Assembly (NCBI GenBank): GCA_035578155.1
Contig: JAPWDM010000005.1
Location: 25,294,877 to 25,358,876, forward strand
Length of the DNA stretch: 64,000 nt
Direction of reading: 5' to 3'
DNA from: Brachynemurus nebulosus
Lineage: Eukaryota > Arthropoda > Insecta > Neuroptera > Myrmeleontidae
Below, in pieces: positions 1 through 11,340 of the stretch. Every line of letters begins with the position of its first letter. Position 1 is the first letter of the stretch. Position numbers and translations under genes: made by a program. A model generated the notes under the pieces. That model was given only the letters and a program-made list of their open reading frames with translations, had not been told where the DNA came from and did not search any database.

Positions 1-47
1 TGTTGAAAAGACGCATAATTTCTTGTCGACTGTCATTTTTCTGAAAT

Positions 48-134
48 TGAGTTATTCAGGTGTTTGGTACGTCCATAGGTTTCACAAAATTTCATAAAAT
101 TCGGATTCATTCGTTCGAAAGTTATCGTATGGAC
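48..134 (+). repeat. Interspersed repeat module C (copy 1, partial)
   Basis: Matches the last part of the module also seen at 17815-18023, 20150-20400, 24983-25215 (minus) and 62006-62250 (minus). The shared end is a run of the type ttcgttcgaaagttatcg followed by a purine-rich ggac. Unlike the copies at 18.0, 25.0 and 62.0 kb it is not attached to an (AT)n tract. Confidence 0.5.
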
Positions 135-149
135 TTGGGTAGACTTTTT

Positions 150-1009
150 ACAAATTTTTATAACAGTCGAGAGCTCAAGTTTCACCATGCTACCCGCTGT
201 AATAGTTGAATTTTCTCTAAGAAAATACCAAATAACCACAGACCAATGAACACTATTATACAAAGCGTAAAGCCAGTTTCTAGACATTTTTCTTGAAGCA
301 GGTAACAGGGTGAGACAGATGAAATTTAATGAAATAATATTATGTCAATTTTTGAGCAAATATGACTATAATTATTGTAGGACATAATTTGTATACGTAC
401 GTATTTTGAAAATAAAGCGAATACCACATTTTTCTTTCAAAATTTTGCAGTTTCTTCTCAAAAAAGAAAAATTTTAATATCAGTATTATATTTTGACAAT
501 AATTATTTGAAAATGTTACTACGGATACAATGCAATACTATATTACAGAATACTATTAAGGTCGGAACTTGGTCGTATGTGGCTGCTTCAATTACACATT
601 TATATTATATGTCTATATAATATAATATATAATATGTTCACTGGTCTGTGCAAATACCTAACTAATTTTTCCGTTTTGATTTACATACATATATATTACG
701 ATTTCTTACTGAATTTTCAATTATTTTTAAAATTAAACATGATCTATATTTATTCTGAGTACATAATTTAGCTTTCTAACAGTGAAAGAATTTTAAGAAT
801 TCATCCAAAAATAAACAAACTCACTACTGTTTGATTATTTTATATTTCAAATGGTATGAAAGTGCGGACCTGGATAGTTCGTTTGTGTGCCGGCTATGAT
901 CGCGGCGTACAACGTAAAGTTCGTTTAATTCTCTTTTTCAAAAGAACAGGTTTTTGTTGCATTTTATTTTGTATGAAAACGCGCGCGGCATAGAAAAAAA
1001 AAAATAATA
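150..1009. other. No gene seen; small CpG-bearing patch
   Basis: A+T-rich single-copy-looking DNA. The stretch 860-1000 is richer in CG dinucleotides than its surroundings (around cgatcgcggcgtac) but has no convincing ORF or promoter signal. The short frame at 577-771 has no recognisable features. Confidence 0.4.
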
Positions 1010-2294
1010 GGGTTGACCGGGGTAATTGTGAATGGATTTTCATGAACTGAGATAAAAGCGTTGTTTTAAGTATTTTTTATTTTATATATCACATTATGGT
1101 TGATTTATTTTTAATTCTACATTATTCAGGATGCACCACACAAATTTTGAGCAAATTCGTATGAAAAATAAAAATTTTATAAAGCCATTCACATTTCCCC
1201 AGTGCGGTTTTGCAAATCTTATGAATTTTGGGGTAAAAGAGGATGCCATCAGAAAAATTATTTAGAATGGATTACAAGAGAAGTGAGGTACATCAGAGTA
1301 CAGCCCAACTTAAATTCTTGACATTTACCCCACTTTCAAATTTTTCATCATACTTTAGCGGTAACAATTTCTCTTTGTTTAATGCAAGTTATCCATACCT
1401 CAAATTTGTACCAAAAATCAAGGTTAAATAAAAATAACAAAAATTGTAGGAACAAATTTATTACAAACTAAAAATGATATTTTGTCATTTTATCAAATAA
1501 AAAATCAAAAAATTACAAGATTTTCACACAAAAATACGGAAAATGAGACTTTTTCAAGGGACTACATTTAGTTAACATGAATAAAAAACAACAATCTATT
1601 AGGTCTAATACTGTAAATGAAAAAAAAAAAATGGTTTTGTATTAATCCTACTGCCCTTGGACACTCACAGAGACATTGAAAAAGAGTAATTTTTCTGTTT
1701 TTGTAAATTGTTATTGGATAAGGGAGCACAGCAATGAATTCGTAGATTGATACACAAAACATCGCTCTTTTCACACTTTTTTTATTGTTTGTATAACGGA
1801 AACTTGTACAATAATGTCAGCAGCATCTTCATCAACATTTTCAACTCTGAAAAGAACACTACTGAAATTTTTGATCGAATGGAGGCATTTGTGAATGACG
1901 TTCACAATTACCCCACAATTTTAAAATCATGGGGTAATTGTGAATTGATAATAAATTGTTCAATTTCTTTAGCAATTAATAAGGAACCCTCTCAGAGTTT
2001 AGATCACTTCTTTAGAAGTACTTTTAACCACTTCTTACCTTTTAAAAAAAGAAAATGTATTTAAAAAAAATTTTTTTGAGGATTGGTCGAAGTAAGATAT
2101 ACATAAAAGTTTGCAAGGGCTTTTTCAAAATAAAAAAAGATAGTAATACTTGGAGAATTGTTATCAATTTTTAATAGCATATTAAGAAAGGACAAAAACA
2201 TACTAAGATTTGATTTTTAACAATACTAATGTTATTTTAGAAATTATAGGCGCCGTTCACAATGGCCCCAATTCACAATTACCCCGGTCAACCC
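1010..2294. mobile_element. Pogo/Tc1-like non-autonomous transposon, copy 1
   Basis: The terminal inverted repeat starts GGGTTGACCGGGGTAATTG at 1010 and its reverse complement ends at 2294. Both ends are flanked by TA (1008-1009, 2295-2296), the target duplication of the Tc1/mariner/pogo superfamily. The interior carries further copies of the TIR word GGGGTAATTGTGAA in both orientations (for example 1901-1914 minus and 1931-1944 plus), so the element contains an internal palindrome of its own end. A second copy lies at 12924-15366. Frames on both strands are similar in the two copies (for example minus-strand stretches reading VENVDEDAADIIVQVS) but are short and broken; no catalytic DDE/D motif was found. 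Probably a deletion derivative or MITE. Confidence 0.85.
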
Positions 2295-2296
2295 TA

Positions 2297-3191
2297 ATCT
2301 ACCTGTACAAAAACACATTTGAATCGTTATAATAAAAGTATACAAAAATATTAAATTGTTAAATTTTATTTGAAGAAACTTTATTAAGAGAATTAAGACT
2401 TTTAGAAACTTTTTTGTTTTCTTGTACAACAAATTATCTAGGGGAATTCTCAAATCATTTTTAGGTACTTAATTCATCAACATATTGACACTTTTCGTTT
2501 GCGCATGCTCATATCTTCCAAGAAATGAAAACCATACAATTTTTTTTTAAATGGATTTTCCATCAAATTGTGTATTTACTGGACAAGTTACAGCAATCGC
2601 CCTTCTAAACTTTAGTTCCCATCTTTCCCTTTTACATTTTACAAAAAAAAATGTCAATTTTGTTACAGAAATCTAATAATAGATATAATTTAGTCCTTGA
2701 AAATATTGTGATCAGTCAAAAATCTAAAAAAAGATGCGGTATTCTTAGATTGAAACACAAAATAACACAAAAACGGAATGAAACATTTGCAAATATTATT
2801 TAAACCAGAAAATATGCGTTACAAAATTAGATCACTAATTGAATTATGTAAAAATCTGTTCAAAAGACTACCAACTGAAGTCAACTTAAAAATAAGCTTA
2901 AGTAAGCGATTAAAATTGGTTTGCTTCTACATATTTTGCTTTTACAAAACGTTTCAATGTACCGATTTAATTGAATACAACTAGGTATGTGTATAATAGA
3001 AGAATAGAACACACAGCCTTACCAAGTGACTTGCTCAGTCATTTTCATACTAAATAAGTCACGTAGAGTAATCATGTTTAGGAAATGACGTTCAAACAAT
3101 CAGATTGACTCATTTTGAATTTGTTCTATTTTTAAATTTAAACAAAATAAACATAAAATTCTCAAGAAGAAATCCCAAATTTTAAAAATAT
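2297..3191. other. No gene seen
   Basis: A+T-rich DNA without recognisable repeat ends. The small frame at 2778-2984 has no known motif and composition like its surroundings. Confidence 0.4.
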
Positions 3192-3419
3192 TTAATAACC
3201 AAATATAGTATTGACGCTAGCTGTACTTAATTCACAGTACATCAAATGAACACATACACAATTTAATTTAATCACTACGTCATATCGTGACGTCACGTTG
3301 CTTACATATTTCCAATAAATACATAATGTTATCAAAGTATTAAAAAAAGTGACCAAAATAGATAAAACTATAAAAATAAATCCTATTCCAACCGATATTA
3401 AAATTAAAAACATACACAC
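3192..3419 (-). CDS. Hypothetical hydrophobic frame, possible single-exon fragment
   Basis: A 75-codon minus-strand frame whose first half is a continuous hydrophobic stretch (LILISVGIGFIFIVLSILVTFF) followed by NTLITLCIYWKY. That could be a transmembrane helix with a cytoplasmic basic end. A GTAAGC donor-like site follows the WKY codons on the minus strand. No family is recognised. In A+T-rich DNA, hydrophobic frames arise by chance (Phe, Ile and Leu codons are T-rich), so this is weakly supported and is more likely non-coding. Confidence 0.12.
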   Translation of the reverse strand: MCMFLILISVGIGFIFIVLSILVTFFNTLITLCIYWKYVSNVTSRYDVVIKLNCVCVHLMYCELSTASVNTIFGY

Positions 3420-4563
3420 AAAAAAAAGTTAAATATTTACCAAAATTTCAAATGTGCTGAATTCGTTTTTCGAACGTTTCAAGTATTGTTCAACAGATAT
3501 TTTTGAAAAAAAAAAAAAACAAAACAAAACCAAATCACTATCGCTATTCTTGTCTCACACTACATGGATGCACTTGAATTAAGTGAATACGAAATATTTA
3601 ATGTTAAAAAATTAAAAAAAAAGTGTTACAAGAAGCAGAGAGCAACAATCACGTAAAAAATTTAAATTGTTTACATTTTCAGATGTATCACAATTAAAAT
3701 TAATACTTTTGGTATTCAAAAATTTTTCACTGTTTTATTAATTACTTAACAAGTAGTTCACATTTTTGATTTTTTTAAAGAATCTATGTATATATATATT
3801 TTTTTTTAATTATTTTAAATTCAACAAGCAGTTCAACGCACCTGCTTCTTCATTTCTGTGTTTCTACACACACTGGGTCGGACACAATACAACGAATGCG
3901 ACGAACGCAAGGGACACATTTTCTAGCCTTGCTTCTTGTATATAAACCTTACAATACTAAAAAGTTGGCGCAATCATTTTAAAACGTTACTAGTCTATCT
4001 ACTACACAAGTACACGGACTGTATCATCATTCCCCTCTCGAAAGTGTGTCATCTCTGAGAACGAGATAGAAAATGCAGTCTTACACGTTGATACTTAGTC
4101 ATCTCTTTGTTAGACATGTACGGTAAGGTAAGCGATAGCTCGATTACTACAGTGATCACAGGGTACTATATGTGAGTGAAATAGATGATATCGTACTTGA
4201 TTGTATCAAATGTATGCTATCTTTATTGTTTAGTAACCAGTTCGCAAGTGTTTGTACCACTCACTTGTGTGAGTGGCAAATCATATAAATAATTTTGTAA
4301 TGTGCATAAGTGAGAATGAGTAAGGTGATCACGTCATTTATTTGTCCTTGTTTTATTCTTGACGCATGCGCATATGTGAAATCTTATATATACATACGAT
4401 TACATTGATATTGGTTTTATATTTGTAATTTTTATACAGAATGATACGTATTTAAGTATTTATAATATTGTTAATAAAGTATCCCGTTATATGTAATTAG
4501 AATTATAATCTATTTAATTATCATTTCTTATCTATTGTTGTAATCATATGGCATTTTATTCGA
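3420..4563. other. No gene seen
   Basis: A moderately CpG-containing stretch at 3840-4060 includes a TATATAA-like box (tgtatataaacc, about 3938-3949), but no ORF follows. A short palindrome (ccactcacttgtgtgagtgg) lies near 4257-4276. Confidence 0.35.
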
Positions 4564-5960
4564 CATCAGGAGGCATCAGAGATCTTTCCTTTTTAACATT
4601 TCAGGAGAAAAGATGGAAAGGTTCACTAAAAAATTTACTAAATGCGTGTTGGACACGTATTAAGTTAGGGTTTCGTAGTCAGTAATTAGAATTTTTCATA
4701 ACTTACAGAATAAAATGTGTACTCATTTATCATATGTGTTACTATGAGGGTTAATTATCAAATAATTTTGTTTCCTATATCTCCTAAAACTATCGATCCA
4801 CATCCGAAGTGCTATTACTTCTCTGCAATTTATTTAGATTTTTTTATGATTTCACGAATTATTTACGAAGAACGAAAATTTTATTCACTTTTCAGCAGTT
4901 CCGGCTCATGTAAACTTGATTTTTTTTGAGAAATTTTCTAATACCCATTTCGAATAGACCATTTTCTATACTTTTATACTATTCAGATTTCGTTTTGAAT
5001 TTTCAAAAATTCTAAAAGTTATTGACACAATTTAATCGAAATAATTTTAATTAAGTCTGTGACTAAAAGTCGACCGGAAACATTGAATGTTTTTTTTTTC
5101 GATTCCATATTATAATTAAAATATCTATTTGTAACATGTAAATACAAAATTTCATGTTCAAAATAGTGATGTCGAGTCGAGGAGCAATAAGTCGGTCAAT
5201 CGACAAAAATTGTCTTTAAGACTAAATTAATCATTTGTCAAAAATATCGAACATAGAATAGTCGATTACTCGAATCGACTCGAATTCGATTACGAATTTC
5301 GAATTCATGAATAGGGTAACCTATGTAACTTTTTCAAAAGCGATGTTTTCGTTTGAATTTAATTATTTTTAAGAAGAAAAAGAATATAGTGTACTACATT
5401 GTGTTAATAACATAAAAGTGAAATTGTAGAAATTTTTTTACTTTTTTATTTTTTGGAATCTTGTAAATAAATAATAAATAATACGGAAAATTTCTGTCGT
5501 TTAGTAGAGGGTAAAATAGTCGACTAAAAATCACTAAATTTAAACAAAATTAGTCGACTAAATCGATTAATCGATTAACTATCCGACCTCACTAGTTCAT
5601 AAGTTCAAGGATGTGGAAATTATGAAAATGTGACGGACAAGCGGATTTAACAAAATTATAAGGGTTAGAACTAATCAAAATAAAGCTTTTGAATACAGGA
5701 ACGTTTCTAAAAGGAATTTTTTAAATTTCGGAATCGAAAGTTGAAAAATCTATCAGAAGACAAACTTTTATTTAAGAAAAAATTCGTCAAGTGTGTGTTG
5801 GACACGCCTTAAACCAAAATTTCTCAGAGCCTAGATTTTTTCATAGCTTCCGTTATAAGAGACGGGACAGTTAAGTACATTATTTTTGATGATTATTGAA
5901 GAACCTTGACTTGATGCATATCCAACACGCACTGGCGATTTTTTAAAATTTAATTACTAC
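4564..5960 (+). repeat. Interspersed repeat family D, with nested hAT MITE
   Basis: Unclassified repeat recognised by its modules: a core of the form aagTGCGTGTnGGACACGC (4640, 5790, 5920), a gggtttcgtagtca end motif, and a body (4855-5045) that matches 45580-45770 and, inverted, 53510-53790. A hAT MITE splits it at 5164-5594: the flanks join directly across the 8-bp duplication. Other fragments lie at 6768, 12140, 44225, 45520, 46190, 53201 and 57840. Class is unknown; a retroposon is possible. Confidence 0.5.
5164..5594. mobile_element. hAT-type MITE with 8-bp target duplication
   Basis: The ends are TAGTGATGTCGA and CCGACCTCACTA (reverse complement TAGTGAGGTCGG). Flanks are gttcaaaa (5156-5163) and gttcataa (5595-5602), 7 of 8 identical, as expected of hAT insertion. 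The interior is rich in cgattaatcg and tagtcgacta palindromes and has no ORF. It sits inside family D. Confidence 0.85.
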
Positions 5961-6767
5961 ACATTTATTACTTTGCTCGTATACCTGTAATATTATTAAA
6001 ATTTCTTATAATTTAAACAATAATTTTAAGTCTAGTAATTGTTAAACTTCTGTATAATCATTGACAACTTTATTTAAATTTTATTTAAATCGAATCTTTT
6101 TTTGATTAAGTTATTAACTTCTTATTTATATATTAATTTACTTAGTAGAAAAAAAGAAAGTAAATACGTAAAGGAAGTAATCAAGTCTTGACCAAGATAC
6201 TCTAGTTTACTCGACTCAAATCCTTCCTCTGAGCTATATGAGTGATTTTATCGCAACTATATTTTACTGATTCTTATGTATCATCTGACTGTATTATTAC
6301 AATTAGAACAGTAGTTTGTTTTGTACAATGGCTTTACAATTTAGTGATTTAGTCCGTTTAGCTTTGCTTTGACTGCCTATCTCTGGCTGTATTTTAGCGT
6401 GATGACGTATTTATACGTATGAATTGTATGAACTGCTGAACATACGTATGTATTTATTAAGTTAAGCAAGCGAACTATAATAAGTACAACGGCAGTTATA
6501 TGTATACCAGAGACCAGACATTACGGAATTTATCAATATAATATGCCCCTCATTCTATGCCGCACATAATACGCGTGGTGTAAATATTTGTTGTTTAGTA
6601 CAACTATTTTATATTGTTGAAATAAACCAATGTAGTGCACGAATTGACTAAGTTTCCAGTTCTCTAAAAATTTATCAATAAACACACAAAAAATTGTGTT
6701 ACAATTAAAATATGTAAATATGTTTATTCTATTAAAATATGTTTAAATTTACGGAAAAAAGTTACTT
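5961..6767. other. No gene seen
   Basis: A+T-rich DNA with no recognisable structure. Confidence 0.4.
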
Positions 6768-6905
6768 ACTAAGGTTTCGTAGTCAAAACTACGAAATCCT
6801 TCATCAGAGTTTCATCAAATCCGTCCGTCCGTCACACTTTTATAATTTCTACATTTTTTAGCTTACGAACATGAAATTTTTCATGTATATGCTGCGGGTG
6901 TAGAT
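6768..6905. repeat. Family D terminal fragment
   Basis: Begins with a small hairpin (aaggtttcgtagt / actacgaaatcctt), followed by the gtccgtccgtcac segment and the acgaacatgaaattttt segment seen in other family D copies. Confidence 0.5.
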
Positions 6906-7220
6906 CATAATTAATACAGGATGAGTTGTTTGACCGTTGCCATTTTTACCTACTATTCTTAAAATAGTAGCTACTACCTACATTTTTACCTATTGCTACT
7001 ACGAAAAGGTATTAATCTTGGTCCGTGATACATTTGATCAAGAGTAGGAATAGTATGTGTACGTGACAGGTCTGAAATTTCAGTTCTGTAGAATTTTTTT
7101 TATATTACGGTTAAACTAGTAACTTAATCAAAAATTTGTTCAGATAAGACTTGTAACTACCGCTGGGTGCAATTGATTCAGCAGTTTCACACCTCCTTTA
7201 GTTTTCGAGCTATCGCGCAC

Positions 7221-7222
<2 letters not shown>

Positions 7223-7306
<84 letters not shown>
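7223..7306. repeat. (AT)n microsatellite
   Basis: About 42 AT units, preceded by a tatcgcgcacag motif resembling the end of module C. Confidence 0.95.
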
Positions 7307-7309
<3 letters not shown>

Positions 7310-7445
7310 TCTCATATCACAATGTCCGGCTAGGATAAACTGCGAAACTACTGAACCGATTTTGATCAAATTTGGTAACTATCTATAATTTGGTCCAACT
7401 TAAAAGATCAAATTTGGTAACTATCTATAATTTGGTCCAACTTAT
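7307..7445 (+). repeat. Retroposon 3'-end fragment with 42-bp tandem duplication
   Basis: The segment aaactactgaaccgatttt followed by gatcaaatttggta resembles conserved 3' regions of insect LINE/SINE repeats. The 42-bp unit starting gatcaaatttgg occurs twice in tandem (7364-7405, 7406-7445). Confidence 0.45.
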
Positions 7446-7961
7446 CGAAACATTTTTAGTTTAACCGTAGAAATTTACGGAAAACCGCAAAATATCAATT
7501 TGTTATTGCTGTATGCAGATATCTGTGGAAAAATTTATAAAAAAATCATGCAAATTAATTTGTTGCTAAGCATTTGGAGAAAAATAATTTTGGAATTTTT
7601 GTAAGTATTAATAAGTATTTCTATAGATACCACCAATAATATTTTTACCTACGAACTCTATGAAATTACTTATCTACTGTGCAAAATAGACAGAAAGAAA
7701 TAAACGACTGGATTGTCCAGTTATCATCAATTGGCATTTCTGCTGTTTTCAGCAAATTCCATACATATGAAAATTATATATGCTATAAAAATATGAATAT
7801 GACTTGAAAATATGAAAATATGAATAATACTTTAGAGTCGTCGAGTGAGCGAAGCGAAGCACATAAGAAACAAAAGGATTGATAATAATTATGCTTTAAA
7901 CTGAATGAATAATTTAGAATAATAATTATGCTTTAAACTGAATGAATAATTTTGGTATATT
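7446..7961. other. Intergenic; 37-bp tandem duplication
   Basis: No gene. A 37-bp unit containing atgctttaaactgaatgaat is repeated in tandem at 7882-7955. Confidence 0.6.
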
Positions 7962-8943
7962 TGAGTCGCTGAGTTTCAAAACTATCTAATTGACGATTTT
8001 TTCAAAATTGAGTTAGATACGGTTTATTATTCAGGAGAATAAACTGCACCAAAAAATACCAACTAGACGGTGCAAAGTCAGCTTTTACCCCTTTAATTTT
8101 AATGACAAAAATACGAAACTGTTTCAAAAGTAACTAATTGCAATATTTTCCAACTGAAAAAACATGGCGTTGCAAACAACACAAACCAGTTGCAAAACTA
8201 TCTAATTACTTATATATAGATGGCGTCATTAGAAAAACCTGGAACAAAAATAGCTAGTTAGGTAGTCAATATATAGCACTGCAGGGCCTGCAGAAGATCA
8301 AATAATTGTATGTGATAATTTTATTACTCTCTCTAGGAAAATATTTACTATTGGAATAACTGAAAAAAAATACAAAGAAACTTGTGGAATTGTCAAATAT
8401 AACAGGCCGCGAATGTGTGCAGAATAAAATTGTGTGAAACATCGTGGTTCTGATTTGAGTTTTACTGTTAAATTACAGTAAAGAAACTTGTTTTATGGGA
8501 GAATATTCTACTAAATTATAAGAAAATATCTTAGTTTTCATAAGTTATAATAAAAACAACGTTGTACGATGTAAACAGATAGATTTGTACGAATGTTGTT
8601 TTATTTAAAACTTATTGAAGGAATAATAAACTATTGCAAAAGTGTCTAATTGTTAGTGTTACTTCTGCAAAAGTAGCTAATTACAAAATCAACCGTTTCA
8701 AAACCATATAATTAAAGCAAACTGCTGCAAAAGTAGTTCATTATAATTTTTTATCGTGATTTACTAATTATTGATGAGTGGTATCGTTGTTATTATTTCT
8801 TTATAAGAACTGTATGATTTTTCCGAAAAATTTAATGGTAAAAACCACATTAAAATTATTATTATAAGTGAGAAAACAGTTTTTTGTGTTTCCTGAACAT
8901 TTTTAGTTGTGTTAATTAGATGGTTTTGAAACTCATCGACTCA
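7962..8943. mobile_element. TIR element with iterated 15-bp CAAAAnTAnCTAATT sites
   Basis: The 982-bp stretch is bounded by TGAGTCGCTGAGTTTCAAAA and its inverted near-match ending at 8943. The 15-mer CAAAA(C/G)TAnCTAATT recurs at 7977, 8125, 8193, 8637, 8668, 8699 and 8728 on plus, and at 8914-8928 on minus inside the right TIR. No coding frame is visible. The spaced, same-direction arrangement suggests subterminal transposase-binding sites. A target duplication was not resolved, so the superfamily is unknown. Confidence 0.65.
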
Positions 8944-9760
8944 TTTATGCAATATGCATAAAGATAATGCGTAAGTATATACGAAAATAATAAACACAAA
9001 ACTATATCATAAATGACCTTTTTTATTTTTTTAAAAATCTCTTGCTGTGAGAAGGGACCAATTTTATAATAGCTATAAAAGCCCCAGCTCGTTCCTCCCT
9101 ACCCGAATATTTTTGGTCATAGCGTGGTTATCCCTGGCAGACTGACTTAGGATTTCTGTTGTAGTAACTTTTGTAGTTGTTGATTATATAGCCTGGTTGA
9201 GCGAGGGAGAGGTTATATTGAAAGCTATATTGAACTATGTGAAGGGAGGGGGAGTCAAAATTGAGCTATGTATTTCTTTACCTTTCTTATTTGGTATAAT
9301 TAAAACAAACGTAAATTCGTGTAATTTTCTTTAATTTTGACTGCGGTTGTTTTATTACTTTTGGTGACCATTAACTATTATAAATAAACTGACCATCATT
9401 AGACTTAATATAAAATTATTATATACGTTTATTTAGTCGACAAGTGAAAGATGTACTGGAATTTCATATACATGGGTAACAGAACTATAGTCGCAGTGTC
9501 TATCAGTACAATGAGAATATCGCTTTCGCTTCAAATATTTTTGTAGCTACGAGTAGCATTAATTACTAAAAATTACTTTTAAAAGAAAAAAAATTAATTT
9601 TTCAAATTTTAATCACCTTTTTGACATCTTAATTTAAACTTTTTTCTAGTAGTACCCATAATCTATGTACATAAGTACAATAAAAAGAAAGTGTGAGTAA
9701 CGAGCAAACTTAACCCTTAACTAGTCTACTAACTTTTTGAAACATAAACAGCCATTGAGG
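8944..9760. other. No gene seen
   Basis: Contains a somewhat less A+T-rich patch at 9050-9250 without an ORF or recognisable repeat. Confidence 0.4.
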
Positions 9761-10057
9761 CAGGGCTTAATTCCGGCCGAAATGCGGTGGAACGGCGTTC
9801 CGGTACCTTCCAGGAATTTTTTTGATTAATGTTCTTAGGGACTGTAATATGACTCAAAGCAGACGCTTACGGTAAGCTCGCGGAGATGAGTTTTGGTTTT
9901 GGTTTTTTCTTTTGCTCTTCAGCTTCATTTAGGGAGAATGGTAAGCTGAGGCCAAGTTAACTTGGCAACAATTTTTTTTGCTTATCACTTCTAGTTCTTA
10001 GGAAAAGTACGAAAGTTTAGGCGTTCCGGCACCAAAAAATTAGAAATTAAGCCCTTA
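9761..10057. mobile_element. Probable hAT-type MITE
   Basis: Left end CAGGGCTTAATT; right end AATTAAGCCCTta. The interior repeats the word gcgttccgg (9793-9801 and 10021-10028). CAG-starting TIRs suit hAT, but no clean 8-bp duplication was found. Confidence 0.55.
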
Positions 10058-10160
10058 CTTTTTAGTTAAGAAACATATTTTCTTAAATTATTAAGTTAAA
10101 TCGTTTTATAAGAAATAAAATATTAATAAAATTCCTTGCCAGTGAGGTGATGCACAATAG

Positions 10161-10487
10161 GGATGTTATGGATATGAAATTTCGGATACGGATACGGTTA
10201 TGGTTACGGATAATTGCTTTTAGTAGAAACTTTTTTTTTTAGTAAAATGGCGAAAATTTTACTCCAAAAAGTGAACGTTAAACACGAATCAGCGGAAATC
10301 TATCAAAAGAAATACATGTAGCAAAAACTTGCTTCGATTTAAACTCAATTAATTACAATGGCAGTTACCTGTTATTATCCGAAACAAATCCGAAACATTT
10401 ATTTTCGGATACGGTTTCGGTTTCGGATATTTAATTATTTCGGATATCCGGTAGTTTAGGTTACGGTTACGGATATCCATAACATCC
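10161..10487. mobile_element. MITE with GGATGTTATGGATAT terminal repeats
   Basis: A perfect 15-bp inverted repeat lies at 10161-10175 and 10473-10487. The interior next to both ends is a degenerate iteration of cggatacggtt/cggatatccg. No ORF. Target duplication unclear. Confidence 0.7.
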
Positions 10488-10589
10488 GAACACAGCTTTC
10501 TCGTACCTGCAACAGACTTAAAAGTGTTCTTTTCTTTCACTTAGACTGTTTTTTGTTTTTTGAAATTTCGTGTCTTATTGTATTATTAA

Positions 10590-10941
10590 CCCTTTTAAAC
10601 ACATCATATTGAAAAATTTTTTTGTCTCAAAATGCCGGATTTTTTACTGCCAGTGATAAGTACAATAGACAAGGTTACAAAAAAAGAAAAAGAAAAAATC
10701 AAAGATTCCAACATCAAAAAAGTGAACCCTAGGAATTTACAAAATATATGTATAGGTAGGTATATTATAGTAGGTATTATACTAAACTATGTTGATAAAA
10801 TTAAATATTCTTTAGAATTATACCGTATTTCGGAAAATCTGTCACAAGTGGCGGCATCTGTACCAGTGAATATATACATATTATAGCATTTTGAGCCGCC
10901 ATATTGCAGAATGGATTAACTCGTCTTAATCATTTAAAGAG
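10590..10941. mobile_element. piggyBac-like MITE, copy 1
   Basis: Left flank TTAA (10586-10589), then CCCTTTTAAACACATC. The right end is GATTAAT-less catttaaagag followed by TTAC, a decayed TTAA. The second copy (46281-46679) has TTAA on both sides, supporting TTAA-specific piggyBac-type insertion. An 84-codon plus-strand frame at 10632-10886 (starting MPDFLLPVIS) is not kept open in copy 2, so it is probably not a gene. Confidence 0.7.
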
Positions 10942-11214
10942 TTACACCCAGAGGAAAAACAACTTAATATCAATAAAAACAGTATTGATTCAATGTAAAA
11001 CATTAACGAAAGTCTAGTAATGTTAAAATTTATTGTTTCAATGAAGACAACTTTATTTTAAAATTGAATAATATTGATTAAAACAAAAGTTCCCTATTAT
11101 TCCAATACATTTTTTTTAAGTTGTCCATTATTGAAACAATAAAGATCGTATTTAACTTTAAGTTGCCATTTTTCTCTCAGTGTAACGTCATATATGAAAT
11201 AATAAATTATTATA

Positions 11215-11340
11215 ACACAAGAACAAGAAACAAGAAATTACGAAAAGATTAATTGCGTGGCGTTTTTTATAGGTCCGACGACATTCGTCAATCTTCGGAC
11301 CTATTATAATTTCGTTCAAATTCTTGCTATTCTTGAAACA
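11215..11340. mobile_element. Hairpin MITE-like inverted repeat
   Basis: ATAGGTCCGA and TCGGACCTAT pair around a short loop near 11290. The arms extend imperfectly outward (caagaacaagaa against ttcttgctattcttg). No ORF. Confidence 0.5.

Noticed and set aside
6768..6806. On the minus strand, ctgatgaaggatttcg...ctacgaaacc looked like a second hammerhead (CUGAUGA and GAAAC).
   Set aside because: The GAAA lies inside the paired arm of a simple hairpin rather than after stem II, so the core cannot form. It is the normal end of family D.
10632..10886. 84-codon ATG frame in the piggyBac-like MITE.
   Set aside because: The second copy (46322 onward) stops after about 14 codons because of a small insertion. 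Not conserved.
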